From JABDMH01 sp964428345 (GTDB lineage: Bacteria; Bacteroidota; Bacteroidia; Chitinophagales; Saprospiraceae): a stretch of 64,000 bases of DNA. A model generated the notes under the pieces. It was not told the origin of the DNA. It saw nothing but the letters and a program-made list of their open reading frames with translations, and did no database searches. This document shows, piece after piece, positions 15,000-25,384 of the stretch; the first letter of the stretch is position 1; every line of letters begins with the position of its first letter. The position numbers and the translations under genes are program-made. The stretch covers positions 1 to 64,000 of the forward strand of contig CAYRYD010000021.1 in NCBI GenBank assembly GCA_964428345.1, read 5' to 3'.

Positions 15000-17687
15000 A
15001 TGCCTGGAATCACTTTTCAAACCATTTACCATACCGAATGGGGCTCGCATCTGGCCGTGGTTGGCAACATTCCTTCTCTGGGAAACGGAGATGTCAGCCG
15101 GGCTTTCCACTTGTCCTACTTAGTCGACGGTTTATGGAGCGGTACGCTTTTTCTCGAAAATCCTGCTGACCGGGTAACTTACCGGTACATCGTTGTGAGT
15201 GACACAGGGGAAGTGTTGGATGAAGAATGGGGAGATGAACGTCTGCTGCCAGTGATCAAAAAGGGTGGTCAGGTACTTCTGAAAGAAGGCTGGCGAAGCC
15301 GGAGGCATCCGGAAAATGCCTTTTTTAATTCGGCTTTTCTCGAGGTCCTGTTTAAACCGGTCAATTTTCCTGATCAAAAAGAAATCACGGCGCGGTCCCG
15401 GATGCGATTCGAGATTGCTGTTCCCCGCAGTTTTCGGCAATTGCAAGTATGTGTACTGGGCAATATTCCGGAGTTGGGAAACTGGCATTTTCAGAAACCA
15501 CTGCTTCTCGACAACAATAATTTTCCCATATGGAGCAGTACCATCGCCATGCCGGATAAGACTGAGATCCAATATAAATATGGACTTTATAACCCGGTTA
15601 CCGGCCGGGTAGCCTACCTGGAAGAAGGCGAAAACCGGCGATTTTCCACGCATGAAACCCAGCATCTGGAGCTGGCAGTAGTACGCGATGTCTATTTTCG
15701 TCACCGTGAATCACCGTGGAAAGGCAGCGGTGTTTCGATTCCGGTTTTCTCACTCCGTAGCCATAAAAGTTTTGGAGTGGGGGCTTTTTCCGATCTTCGG
15801 CTTTTAATTGAGTGGGCCTGCAAGGTGGGATTGAATCTCGTTCAGATACTTCCCATCAACGACACCTGGGCTACCGGCACCTGGCTCGACTCATACCCCT
15901 ATTCATCGATTTCGGTTTTTGCCCTTCATCCGTTATATCTGGATCTGGAGGCCATCGAAGGATTTACGGATGCCGTTGATCAGACGGATTTCCGGAAAAA
16001 ACAAAAGCAGTTAAATGACCTCCCTCTGATTGACTACGAAGAGGTAATGCGATGGAAAGTAAAATACGCCAAAGACATTTTCCATCTTCGAAAGAAAAGT
16101 TTTTTCCGCACCAAAGCTTTCAAGGAATATCTGGAGATTCATCAGCAATGGTTAAAACCTTATGCATTATTCTCCGTGCTTAGAGATAAATATGGCACGC
16201 CGGATTTTAGTCTGTGGAAGAAAGAGGCAGTTTTTTCCGAAGAATTAATGGATGATTTAACCTCATCATCTTCTCCGTATTATCCGGAAATTTTATTTTA
16301 TTATTATTTACAGTTTCAACTGGACCGTCAGCTTATTGAGGTGTCGGCATATGCTCGGTCAAAAGGTATTGTTTTAAAAGGAGATATCGCCATTGGTATT
16401 TATCGGGACAGTGCTGATGCCTGGGCGTCACCTCATTTATTTGACATGGCAAGCCAGGCCGGTGCACCCCCTGATCCCTTTTCCGACCTGGGGCAAAACT
16501 GGGGTTTCCCGACGTACAGATGGGAGGAGATGGCGCGGGATCATTATGGCTGGTGGCAGAACCGGTTGCAGCATTTTTCGCGATATTTTGATGCTTTCCG
16601 GATTGACCATATTCTCGGTTTTTTCCGGATCTGGCAAATACCATATGAGCAGATCCAGGGACTGCTCGGATATTTTAATCCCGCTCTGCCAGTGACCTTG
16701 GATGAGCTAAGAGCCCGGGGTATTTCCTTTGATCAGGAGCGGTTCTGCCGGCCTTATATTACCAATGATTTATTGGTGACTTTATTTGACGACGATATCG
16801 ACCGGATTAAAACTCTTTTTCTGGATGAAGGCAAGGATGACCGGTTTTTGTTTAAAGAGGATTTTAACAGTCAGCGGAAGATAGCCCGGTATCTGGAGAA
16901 AAATCCGGATTGTCTGGAATGGGAAGATAGACTGATGCAATTACATACAGAGGTTTTGTTCATTCCCGATTGCGTTAAACCGGATGCTTATCATCCGCGA
17001 ATCGATTTTCAAAAGACATATTCGTTTAAATCGCTGGATCTTGCTGTCCAGCAGAAATTGCAGGTTTTATATATCGATTACTTCTACAGCCGTCAGGAAG
17101 ATTTCTGGAAGAAACAGGGGCTCACCAGGTTGCCGGTCATCAAAAAGGCTACCGATATGCTGATCTGCGGTGAAGATCTGGGTATGATCCCTGCCTGTGT
17201 GCCGGAGGTGATGAAGGATCTCGACATCCTTTCTTTGGAAATTCAACGGATGTCAAAGAATCCGAAAACGGAATTTCTCCGGGAAGAAGACATACCCTAT
17301 CTATCCGTATGCAGTACATCCACCCATGATATGTCACCCATCCGGGCCTGGTGGGTGGAAAGTCCGGAAGATTACATCACCCGTTTCTATCAACAGGAGT
17401 TGCATTTTAAAGATGCTCCACCGAAGGAATGTCACAGTTTTATTGCCGAGCAAATCATTGCCGGACATCTTCGCTGGCCATCCATGTGGGCCATTTTTCC
17501 AATTCAGGATATCCTGGCTTTAAGCGATACGCTCAAGCGGAAAAATCCGCTGGAAGAACGGATCAATATCCCTGCCAAATCCGATCATTACTGGCAATAC
17601 CGGCTGCATCTGTATCTGGAAGACCTGCTGAAAGCTGATGAATTTAATCACCACCTGAACCTCCTTCTTCAACTTAGCGGCCGATAG
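15000..17687 (+). CDS. malQ: 4-alpha-glucanotransferase (amylomaltase) with two CBM20 domains
   Basis: This 895-residue GH77 enzyme transfers alpha-1,4-glucan segments between maltodextrins and glycogen. Two CBM20 starch-binding modules lead the protein at about 1-105 (HLAVVGNIPSLGNGD) and 130-235 (VCVLGNIPELGNW), giving the DPE2-like layout found in Bacteroidota and plants. The catalytic domain starts near 245 (IPVFSLRSHKSFGVGAFSDL). The catalytic set is visible: nucleophile Asp536 (FRIDHILGFFRIW), acid/base Glu725 (CGEDLGMIP) and Asp777 (STHDMSPIRAWW). There is no signal peptide, so it is cytosolic. It is convergent with the next gene, with only 20 bp between the stops. Confidence 0.95.
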   Translation: MPGITFQTIYHTEWGSHLAVVGNIPSLGNGDVSRAFHLSYLVDGLWSGTLFLENPADRVTYRYIVVSDTGEVLDEEWGDERLLPVIKKGGQVLLKEGWRSRRHPENAFFNSAFLEVLFKPVNFPDQKEITARSRMRFEIAVPRSFRQLQVCVLGNIPELGNWHFQKPLLLDNNNFPIWSSTIAMPDKTEIQYKYGLYNPVTGRVAYLEEGENRRFSTHETQHLELAVVRDVYFRHRESPWKGSGVSIPVFSLRSHKSFGVGAFSDLRLLIEWACKVGLNLVQILPINDTWATGTWLDSYPYSSISVFALHPLYLDLEAIEGFTDAVDQTDFRKKQKQLNDLPLIDYEEVMRWKVKYAKDIFHLRKKSFFRTKAFKEYLEIHQQWLKPYALFSVLRDKYGTPDFSLWKKEAVFSEELMDDLTSSSSPYYPEILFYYYLQFQLDRQLIEVSAYARSKGIVLKGDIAIGIYRDSADAWASPHLFDMASQAGAPPDPFSDLGQNWGFPTYRWEEMARDHYGWWQNRLQHFSRYFDAFRIDHILGFFRIWQIPYEQIQGLLGYFNPALPVTLDELRARGISFDQERFCRPYITNDLLVTLFDDDIDRIKTLFLDEGKDDRFLFKEDFNSQRKIARYLEKNPDCLEWEDRLMQLHTEVLFIPDCVKPDAYHPRIDFQKTYSFKSLDLAVQQKLQVLYIDYFYSRQEDFWKKQGLTRLPVIKKATDMLICGEDLGMIPACVPEVMKDLDILSLEIQRMSKNPKTEFLREEDIPYLSVCSTSTHDMSPIRAWWVESPEDYITRFYQQELHFKDAPPKECHSFIAEQIIAGHLRWPSMWAIFPIQDILALSDTLKRKNPLEERINIPAKSDHYWQYRLHLYLEDLLKADEFNHHLNLLLQLSGR

Positions 17688-17707
17688 GATTGGCTTCTTC
17701 CCGAAGT

Positions 17708-20700
17708 TCAGGATTTTTCCCGGAGGTAGGCAAAAAGATCGCGAATCTGCTGATCGGAAAGCCGGTCGAGGATTTTTTCGGGCATGAGTGAACGTTGACG
17801 GGCTTTCATCTCTTTAACCTGGTCATCCCGTAGATGGATCTTTTCACCGGTCGAAGTCTGGATCGTTACGTTTTCTCCCTGCCTGGAGGCAATGGTGCCG
17901 ATGACAGTCCGGTTGTCGTTGGTTCGTACCAGGTAATTCACATATCCTTCACGGATGTCTGCATGAGGATCCACGATATTCACCAGTAGATCATTCAGGT
18001 TGGTCCGGTCATAACCGGTGAGGTCCGGTGCCAGTTCTCCACCTTCTCCAAGCATTTTGTGGCAGGCACCGCATTGTATCTGAAACAGTCGCTTACCAGT
18101 CCCGGGATCACCCTTACCTGATGACAGAAGCTTTCTTACCCGGGCCACTGTCTGTTCTTTTTCTTCCGGTGACGACAAACGGGTTTCCGGCCAGATTTGA
18201 CTGGTTCTTTCGATGATCTCCGGGTCTTCAGACATCACCAGCCGCATGACCAGATCTTCAGGTAAGTCGCTTTTTGCGATCTGCCTGGTCCCGACGATCA
18301 TGTTAAGTAATTGGGAGGTCCAGGCCTTTCGGCTTGACATCAGGGATAAAGCGGCCAAACGGGTATCCGGGTCAGCTCGCAGCCGGTCCGGATAGGCACG
18401 CGAAATCCTTTCGCCGATCACATCGTCAGCATAGCTCATCAGTGCTAACAATGCTGCCTGCCTCAAAGCTCCGGATGATTGTTGTTTTTCAACAACCTCC
18501 AGCAACGGTATGACCGCTGAAGGTTGCGTTGATTCGCCAAATAACCGGATATAAGATAACCGTTGGTTTAAACTTTCATCCGGGTTTTTAATAAAAACCA
18601 GGGCCTTCTCTATGCTCTCCGGGTCGCCTTGACGGATTCCAAGGGCCAAAGGACCTTCACCAAAAAGGGCGGCATAGGGTTGCAGCACCTGCACCAAATC
18701 TTGGGGTAAGGAGGCCAGGTCCCTTCCGCGAAGACCTTCCTGTATGCCGGTCAGCAGTGGTTTGATCAGATCATTACCCGGTGCCAGTTGAATGAGTTGA
18801 GTACACATCGCGAGGTCTTCTTCCCTTCCCGACATGATAGACCGTTGACTGAGCCTGGCCAAGACTGTTTTTTGCATGATACCCGATGTCCAGACTTTAC
18901 GCTCCTTAAACATCCCGATGATGGCTGGCCCATCTGTTTGGGCTTTCGATTCGACCGCCCACCAGATCTGCAAGGGGATATCAGGGTCGTTTACATCTTT
19001 TTCCTGCATTAGCAAGCCCTGAATTACCGGTATGGCGGCGTCAGCTGGCAGCCTTTTGGCTGTAGCTGCCAACTGGCTTCGTACCTCCGGATGGGGTTCG
19101 GTCTGTGCCAGGTGGGTCAAGGCCCGGGCTACCCCAGGGGTTACATCCTTCCGGTCACCCAGCAGACGTACCGTCCACATCCGTACATATACATCGGCAT
19201 GGTTCAATGCTTCCAACGCCAGGTCTTCATTAAGTCCACCGCTGAGATGGATGGCCCAAAGAGCCTCCAGTGCGGTCTGGCCATCGGGTGCACGGAATAA
19301 TGGAAGGAGTCTGGGAATGATGGAGAGGTCTTTTCGGTCACCCAGTACCCTAAGCGTTTGCTGTCTCACCCACTTATCCGGATGTGAGAGCCGGATGATC
19401 AGACTGTCGACCGGATATTGCGCCAGATTGTTGATTCTTGCTCTGGCTGGTCCCGAATTGGGTTTTAACCGGTAAATCCGGCCACTGCTTTTATGCCAGG
19501 TATCCCTCGGGTCGACATGCGAAAGCCGGCTGTCGTACCAGTCGGCCAGGTAAATATTGCCATCCGGTCCAGCTTTGATATCAACCGGCCGAAACCAATG
19601 GTCGGGCGTTTCCAGGATCCGTTCTTCGTCATAATTCTTAAAAGTCGAACCATTCGGTTCAAACCGGGTCAGTTGAAGGTAACTCTGCAATGGATTGATA
19701 GCGATCATTTTACCCCGGTAGCGCTGGGGTAAGGTAGCCCCTTCGTATTTGATCCAGGCGTGGGTAAATCGTTTGCGGTCACCTTCCAGGGCCATGTTGG
19801 GCAGATGCCCCAGGCTAAATGGATTGGTGTGCGGGCCATGCTTGCCCCAGTTTTTTATGTAATAAGCACCCTGTTTGTAATACTGACCACGGTCGGTACC
19901 GTTGTCTCCCGAATAAATCCTACCCTTGGCATCCAGTTCAACATCAAAGGTATTGCCGCCGCCTTCCGCAAAAATTTCAAAGACTTTGGTTTCCGGATGA
20001 TATCTCCAGATCGCCTGGCCCAAAAAGTCGATGTTCTTGGAGACTTCCGAACTGATATGGGCAGTGGTAGTGCTTCCCTGGGCCCCGTAGATCCACCCAT
20101 CCGGGCCCCAGGTGAGACTATTGGCTACCGCATGGGTGTCTTCCAGACCAAAACCCCGGAGATGTACTTCCGGATCGCCATTGGGCAATCCATCATCATC
20201 CGGATCGGGGTAAGCCAGGAGATAGGGAGGATTGAGAACCCAGATCTTACCCCTGCCCACGATGACGCTGGTGGCTATGTTCAATCCGGTGATGGCATCG
20301 GTAGCCTTTTCATAAATGCCGTCGCCATCTTTATCTTCAAAGAAGGAGATCTTATCGGCCCCGACTGCACCTGCCGGGGGAGGATCCGGTACTTTATCAA
20401 ACTTCACCCGGAGATGGTTGTCGATGCTGGTTACTTTCAGGTCTTTAGGATATGGGTACTGATTGTACTGAACCACCCAGAGCCTGCCCTGGTGATCAAA
20501 GTTGATTTCAACCGGTTGATGGATTTCCGGTTCCGCCAGAACCAGTTCGATCTGCAGGTCATTGGGGAGGCTGAATTGTTGGACAGCATGGCTGGCCGGA
20601 GTTGGCTGAGATTCGTCTGAGAGGTCGCCCCTCCCTTCGAAAGACTGGATAAACCGGGCTACTTCGTCATCGGCCGCCACCTTATCAACTTCGGATTCCG

Positions 20701-20770
20701 GTGCTGGCTCACTGGTACAACCATACCCCAACGCGACGACGATCAGGAAAAACCTGCAAATACCCTGCAT
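17708..20770 (-). CDS. Large haem-binding dehydrogenase lipoprotein (propeller + HEAT + cytochrome c)
   Basis: This 1020-residue lipoprotein (lipobox LGYGC) has the layout of the PVC-type haem-binding dehydrogenases common in Planctomycetes. About residues 45-440 form a propeller similar to sugar dehydrogenases (LPNDLQIELVLAEPEIHQPV, then DGDGIYEKATD). Residues 450-860 are HEAT-like helical repeats (HPDKWVRQQTLRVLGDRKD). A cytochrome c domain with C-x-x-C-H (CGACHKMLGEGGELAPDLTG) lies near residue 900, followed by the C-terminal beta-sheet segment of that family. It probably oxidises a carbohydrate-derived substrate at the cell envelope. A related fusion lies at 49686-52871. The substrate is unknown. 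Confidence 0.85.
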   Translation of the reverse strand: MQGICRFFLIVVALGYGCTSEPAPESEVDKVAADDEVARFIQSFEGRGDLSDESQPTPASHAVQQFSLPNDLQIELVLAEPEIHQPVEINFDHQGRLWVVQYNQYPYPKDLKVTSIDNHLRVKFDKVPDPPPAGAVGADKISFFEDKDGDGIYEKATDAITGLNIATSVIVGRGKIWVLNPPYLLAYPDPDDDGLPNGDPEVHLRGFGLEDTHAVANSLTWGPDGWIYGAQGSTTTAHISSEVSKNIDFLGQAIWRYHPETKVFEIFAEGGGNTFDVELDAKGRIYSGDNGTDRGQYYKQGAYYIKNWGKHGPHTNPFSLGHLPNMALEGDRKRFTHAWIKYEGATLPQRYRGKMIAINPLQSYLQLTRFEPNGSTFKNYDEERILETPDHWFRPVDIKAGPDGNIYLADWYDSRLSHVDPRDTWHKSSGRIYRLKPNSGPARARINNLAQYPVDSLIIRLSHPDKWVRQQTLRVLGDRKDLSIIPRLLPLFRAPDGQTALEALWAIHLSGGLNEDLALEALNHADVYVRMWTVRLLGDRKDVTPGVARALTHLAQTEPHPEVRSQLAATAKRLPADAAIPVIQGLLMQEKDVNDPDIPLQIWWAVESKAQTDGPAIIGMFKERKVWTSGIMQKTVLARLSQRSIMSGREEDLAMCTQLIQLAPGNDLIKPLLTGIQEGLRGRDLASLPQDLVQVLQPYAALFGEGPLALGIRQGDPESIEKALVFIKNPDESLNQRLSYIRLFGESTQPSAVIPLLEVVEKQQSSGALRQAALLALMSYADDVIGERISRAYPDRLRADPDTRLAALSLMSSRKAWTSQLLNMIVGTRQIAKSDLPEDLVMRLVMSEDPEIIERTSQIWPETRLSSPEEKEQTVARVRKLLSSGKGDPGTGKRLFQIQCGACHKMLGEGGELAPDLTGYDRTNLNDLLVNIVDPHADIREGYVNYLVRTNDNRTVIGTIASRQGENVTIQTSTGEKIHLRDDQVKEMKARQRSLMPEKILDRLSDQQIRDLFAYLREKS

Positions 20771-20881
20771 ACTGTTCGATGGTTATTTAATTATTTGATA
20801 CCAACATTGATCCTGGGTATGGTACAAAGTACACATTTTTAATTTTGGCAGGCATATTCCTTTTGCAACGATGACCTGTCG

Positions 20882-21280
20882 TTACTCCCAGTAAAAGTAG
20901 AGACCTGCGGCAGAGGTCAAAAAATAGGTGACGATGGTAACCGCTCCGTTGTAGTCCTTGGCGACTCTCTGACCGAAAAAAAGCATCAACAATGAGACGT
21001 TGGCCATCAGCATTCCAGCCCATGCAAGGATTTTGTCACCGGTCACCAGGTAATAGATGACCCCGATTCCCGACATAAATCCGGCGGATAGTTCGGAAAG
21101 GGTGATGACAGGCATTAAGAGACCGACCGTGCCATTGAGGATCGTCTGGCTGAAATGTTTTTTGTAGAATGATTTTTCCGACTGCCAGTTAAATACTTTA
21201 TCCAAGCCGGACTGAATAAAGAGGATGGCCATAAAAGTTGAAAAAAGTACCTGCATCGCAAGGGTAGTAGTCACTTCCAT
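20882..21280 (-). CDS. DoxX-like membrane protein
   Basis: This 132-residue protein has four hydrophobic helices and matches the DoxX/DoxD-like family (MAILFIQSGLDKVFNW near the start, then LLMPVITLSELSAGFMSG). Members are inner-membrane proteins, some linked to redox chemistry, with no role assignable here. The frame extends upstream to 21328, but the ATG at 21280 is chosen because it begins just before the first helix. It lies downstream of leuS on the same strand, 185 bp after its stop. Confidence 0.8.
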   Translation of the reverse strand: MEVTTTLAMQVLFSTFMAILFIQSGLDKVFNWQSEKSFYKKHFSQTILNGTVGLLMPVITLSELSAGFMSGIGVIYYLVTGDKILAWAGMLMANVSLLMLFFGQRVAKDYNGAVTIVTYFLTSAAGLYFYWE

Positions 21281-21465
21281 TGGATATTGATTTTTAATCC
21301 GTGATGTAAAATCATGAAGACAGAGCACGCACGATACTCCAAAATAACTAAAAACTTAAGGGAAGGATCTTTTCCCTGAAATGTCCGGTGTTACGGGTGT
21401 ACACTTGCAACCATCGGTATTACGAGCTTGTTCATGAGCGGGAGAAAAATTTCGCGCTTTTGGTA

Positions 21466-24327
21466 TCAAACCACAATATTGACCATCCGTTTAGGCACTA
21501 CGATGACTTTTTGGATGGTACGACCTTCGGTCCACTTTTTTACCACCTCAAGCGATAAGGCAGTGGCTTCGATTTCTACCGGAGTGGCATCGGAGGGGAA
21601 GGCATATTCTCCCCGCCGCTTACCATTAATGGAAATAGGGTACGTGATTTCGGCATCGATCAGGTAATCGGCATTCAGTTTCGGAAAAGTGGCCAGGTGT
21701 ATGCTGGTCTGATGTCCAAGCTGGTGCCAGAGCTCCTCTGCCAGGTGAGGGGCAAAGGGTGCCAGTAGTGTCAACAGCGATTCTGCAATCGCTCTTTTTT
21801 GGATCTTAAAACTTCTTAAATCGTTGACTGCCACCATAAAATGACTCACACAGGTATTAAATGAATACCGTTCGATATCTTCCTGTACTTTTTTGATGGT
21901 CTGATGCAGGATTTTCAATTCATCACTGGAAGGGATTTCATTCGAAATCTGCAGTTTTCCGTTTTCATCAAAGAATAACCGCCAGAGCTTCTTAATGAAT
22001 TTGTACACCCCGTCAATTCCCTTGGTATCCCAGGGCTTGCTATACTCTAGTGGTCCCAGAAACATTTCATACATCCGGAAGCAATCGGTCCCGTATTTAC
22101 TGACTACCTCATCCGGATTGATGACATTGTATTTTGACTTCGACATTTTACCAACCTCCGAATGGGTTACTAACCGGAAGTCGGATGCGCTGGTTGGTGT
22201 TAATAAACCCTGGTGGTAGCGACCTTCCGGACTATCAAATATTGCATCTTTGTAATCAGGACTCCATACGATAAACTGGTCGATACTGCTCTTGTTCAGA
22301 TAACTGGTCTCGGATCCGTAATTTTGGACAAATTCGATTGGTACCGGTATCCGGGCAAAGTCGGTATCCGGCTCCCTGGCTGCCAGGGTTGCACAGACAA
22401 AGCGGTGATAGCCGTTTTCCTTTTCTTTCTGTAAAAAGATGGATTCGATCACTCCCTGGATCATTCCCTGATTAATTAGTTTTTTAAAGGGCTCATTCGT
22501 AGGTACCATTCCCTTGTCATACAGGAATTTGTGCCAGAACCGGGCATACATGAGGTGGGAAACAGCATGTTCGGCACCGCCAATGTAAAGGTCCACATCC
22601 CGCCAGTAGTTGATCGCTTTGGCACCGGCAAATGCCTCATTGTTGTGCGGATCCATATAACGGAGGAAATACCAGGATGATCCGGCTACTGCCGGCATAG
22701 TATCTGTTTCACGCTTGTGCCCATTGGGCAGATTGACCCAACTGGTGAGCCGGGCCAGTGGCGAATCACCCTCCCTGGTAGGTTTGAAATCATCCGAGGG
22801 AGGGAGTTCCAGCGGAAGTTCTTCCAGTGGGATTGGATGGGCAATGTCTTCCGCATCATAGGTGATGGGAAAGGGTTCGCCCCAATACCGTTGGCGGCTG
22901 AAATTTGCATCGCGCATTTTATAGTTGATCTTGCGTCTCCCGATGCCCATCTCTTCGATCTTACGGGTCACGGCTTCAATGGCATCGGGCACTTCCATTC
23001 CGGTGATAAATCCGCTGTTGATCATGCGACCCACCTTGTCATGGAGGGTGGCGCCAGGATAGGCTGATTTATCGACGACATCAACAATATCGATCCCGAA
23101 TTTTTCGGCAAAGCGCATATCCCGCTCATCATCGCTGGGAACGGCCATGATCGCCCCGGTGCCATAATCCATGAGCACGTATTCCGCGATCCAGATGGGT
23201 ATATGTTCTTTTGTAAAGGGATTATAGGCAAAAGCCCCGGTGTTTGCCCCGGTCACGGATTTTACATCGGCTTGCCTGTCCACTTCAGAACGCGATTTTA
23301 CATAGTCCAGATAGTCCTCGATATCGCTCCGCTGACCATCGGTGGTGATCTTTTTGACCATCGGATGTTCAGGGGCCAGCACCATGAAAGTGGCGCCAAA
23401 AATCGTGTCGGGACGGGTGGTATAAATCTCGATTTCAAGGTCATGGTCGCGGATGAGAAAATAGACCGAGGCGCCTTCCGACCTGCCAATCCAGTTGGAT
23501 TGCATGGTCTTGAGGGCATCCGACCATTCGATCGTTTCCAGATCCTTGAGCAATCTTTCGGCATAGGCGGTAATACGCAGATACCACTGGGTCATAGCTC
23601 TTTTTTCGACCGGATGGCCTCCCCGTTCGGAGACTCCGTCTTTAATCTGATCATTGGCCAGCACCGTACCCAAAGCCTCGCACCAATTTACATAACCCAC
23701 CTTGCGGTAAGCCAACCGGAAATCCATCAGTACCTCGCGCTTCTCTTTGCGGGTATAACCGTTCCATTCTTCCGCTGTAAACTGGTCTTTAAAGGAGGAA
23801 GCGGCCTGTAGATCCCTTGTGCCATGTGTCTCAAAGTGCCGGATCAGTTCTGCAACAGGCCGGGCCTGTTGGGTGTTTTCATCATAATAATGGTCGAATA
23901 GCAGTGTGAAAATCCATTGGGTCCATTTGTAATATTTCGGATCGCAGGTAGCGATCTCCCTGCTCCAGTCAAAGGAAAAACCGAGCTTCTTGAGCTGTTC
24001 CCGGTAGCGCGCCATGTTGTTATTGGTCGACACCGCGGGATGAATGCCGGTTTGCAACGCATATTGCTCGGCTGGAAGGCCAAATGCATCAAATCCCATC
24101 GGGTGCAGGACATTGAATCCCTGAAGTCGTTTATACCGGGAATAGATGTCGGAGGCAATGTAACCCAGGGGATGGCCTACATGAAGCCCGGCCCCAGAAG
24201 GATAAGGAAACATATCCAAAACGTAATACTTGGGTTTCGATTCGTCTTCCGTTACCTGGTATATCTTTTCTGTTTCCCAGTATTGCCGCCATTTTTCTTC
24301 CGTTTCGAGGTGATTGTATTCCTGCAT
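21466..24327 (-). CDS. leuS: Leucyl-tRNA synthetase
   Basis: This 953-residue class Ia synthetase charges tRNA-Leu. The HIGH-type signature is PYPSGAGLHVGHPLGY near residue 45, and the KMSKS loop is GKMSKSKYNVIN. The CP1 editing domain lies between (YTTRPDTIFGATFMVLAPEH). The usual Bacteroidota variations are present: a Cys-poor zinc-like region (CEALGTVLANDQIKDGVSER) and extra sequence before KMSKS (about 90 residues after the VSHLMYARFWHKFL helix). The C-terminus has the anticodon-binding helices and the LeuRS-specific tail. The frame begins with TTG at 24342, but the ATG at 24327 (MQEYNHLETEEKW) fits the family start better. Confidence 0.97.
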   Translation of the reverse strand: MQEYNHLETEEKWRQYWETEKIYQVTEDESKPKYYVLDMFPYPSGAGLHVGHPLGYIASDIYSRYKRLQGFNVLHPMGFDAFGLPAEQYALQTGIHPAVSTNNNMARYREQLKKLGFSFDWSREIATCDPKYYKWTQWIFTLLFDHYYDENTQQARPVAELIRHFETHGTRDLQAASSFKDQFTAEEWNGYTRKEKREVLMDFRLAYRKVGYVNWCEALGTVLANDQIKDGVSERGGHPVEKRAMTQWYLRITAYAERLLKDLETIEWSDALKTMQSNWIGRSEGASVYFLIRDHDLEIEIYTTRPDTIFGATFMVLAPEHPMVKKITTDGQRSDIEDYLDYVKSRSEVDRQADVKSVTGANTGAFAYNPFTKEHIPIWIAEYVLMDYGTGAIMAVPSDDERDMRFAEKFGIDIVDVVDKSAYPGATLHDKVGRMINSGFITGMEVPDAIEAVTRKIEEMGIGRRKINYKMRDANFSRQRYWGEPFPITYDAEDIAHPIPLEELPLELPPSDDFKPTREGDSPLARLTSWVNLPNGHKRETDTMPAVAGSSWYFLRYMDPHNNEAFAGAKAINYWRDVDLYIGGAEHAVSHLMYARFWHKFLYDKGMVPTNEPFKKLINQGMIQGVIESIFLQKEKENGYHRFVCATLAAREPDTDFARIPVPIEFVQNYGSETSYLNKSSIDQFIVWSPDYKDAIFDSPEGRYHQGLLTPTSASDFRLVTHSEVGKMSKSKYNVINPDEVVSKYGTDCFRMYEMFLGPLEYSKPWDTKGIDGVYKFIKKLWRLFFDENGKLQISNEIPSSDELKILHQTIKKVQEDIERYSFNTCVSHFMVAVNDLRSFKIQKRAIAESLLTLLAPFAPHLAEELWHQLGHQTSIHLATFPKLNADYLIDAEITYPISINGKRRGEYAFPSDATPVEIEATALSLEVVKKWTEGRTIQKVIVVPKRMVNIVV

Positions 24328-24547
24328 CTTGTTGCTTTTCAATGAGAGAGGGCAAAATTATTAAAACTTAGGGACTGAGCAGTGAAGTTCATCTGACAGA
24401 TCGGCTGATTTTCTGGCAAACAGCGGTTTTGACGGTAGATGGTAAAATATTCCGGAACTTCCGGATGTTAATTGTCTGAAGGATTGGGATGGTCAAATTT
24501 TAATGGATCCCAGCCGATTTACCATGGTAACCAGTTAAATTGCAAGA

Positions 24548-25027
24548 ATGAGAACACTCATAAAGTTGGCCTTACTGCTGGTAGTAGGGGTCTTGGTGTA
24601 CAATTATTTCCTGGGGTCGGAGGATGAAAAAGCCACCTCTGAAAAGGTCTTCCGCCAGGTAAAGGAAGTTGGGCAATCGATCGGCGAACTCATCAAGACA
24701 GAACGTCAGAAATTTCAAGATGGTAAGTACGATCAGGCTTTTGAAAAACTGGGCGATGCTTATGAAAAGCTCAAAGGAAAGGTCGATCAGGAAGATACCC
24801 GGGAGGAAAAGGCCATTTTAGAGAAGCTTGAAAAGCAGAAGGAAGCCCTGGAGCAGGAAAAAGTCCGTCTGGAACGTGAATTGGCCAGGGATAACCCTGA
24901 CGAAAAAGTCGTGAAACGCTCACCAACTTTTGAAGAGGAGTTGCAGCAGCTGGTTGATGAAACCAGCCGATTGCTGGATCGTGTCATGAAAAAGGAAAAG
25001 GACCGCAAAGCGGAAGAATACCAATAA
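24548..25027 (+). CDS. Membrane-anchored coiled-coil protein, unknown function
   Basis: This 159-residue protein is not a recognised family. It has one N-terminal membrane helix (LIKLALLLVVGVLVYNYFLG) and then a highly charged, mostly helical region. Residues 90-120 form a Glu/Lys-rich coiled coil (KLEKQKEALEQEKVRLEREL), and a further helix lies near the C-terminus. The topology suggests a periplasmic or cytosolic helical rod tethered to the inner membrane. It is divergent from leuS and lies upstream of ftsX across a 357-bp gap. An envelope role is a guess from context only. Confidence 0.65.
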   Translation: MRTLIKLALLLVVGVLVYNYFLGSEDEKATSEKVFRQVKEVGQSIGELIKTERQKFQDGKYDQAFEKLGDAYEKLKGKVDQEDTREEKAILEKLEKQKEALEQEKVRLERELARDNPDEKVVKRSPTFEEELQQLVDETSRLLDRVMKKEKDRKAEEYQ

Positions 25028-25384
25028 AGTGTTAAGACGGGTCTGAATCCTGATTTGGGGCTTCCGGACATTTTCTCTATTGGATTAGGAGGCCGTTGAA
25101 ATACTCACCTCGCGCTGATTTAATTAAGAATACATTTTTATTATCAGATGTTCAGCCGTTCTCGCCGCTCCTGGCTTCATTGAGACTCTGCCCGGCAGGC
25201 CTTGGCAGACGGTGTCAGTCAGTTACAACTTCCAGTATCTTCCTTCGTCTCGCTTCGCCAGAAACGACGATTTACGGCTTCAGCATCAAGCTGCGTAATT
25301 CAACAGCCTCCAAGCCAGGTAATTCTCAAGACTTACACTTTAAAATAATTTACTATTTGTATATTTACTCAATATTAGCTTGTT
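25028..25384. other. 357-bp gap with palindromic, possibly repeat-derived sequence
   Basis: No gene is supported. An open frame at 25096-25392 runs into ftsX out of frame and has no family features. The centre contains overlapping palindromes (CTGCCCGGCAG, and TCTGCC...GGCAGA at about 25185-25210) and a CTTCGTCTCGCTTCGCC run. This looks like a degraded interspersed repeat. The last 60 bp are AT-rich and probably hold the ftsX promoter; TACTATTTG is close to the -7 consensus but has one extra base. Confidence 0.35.
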
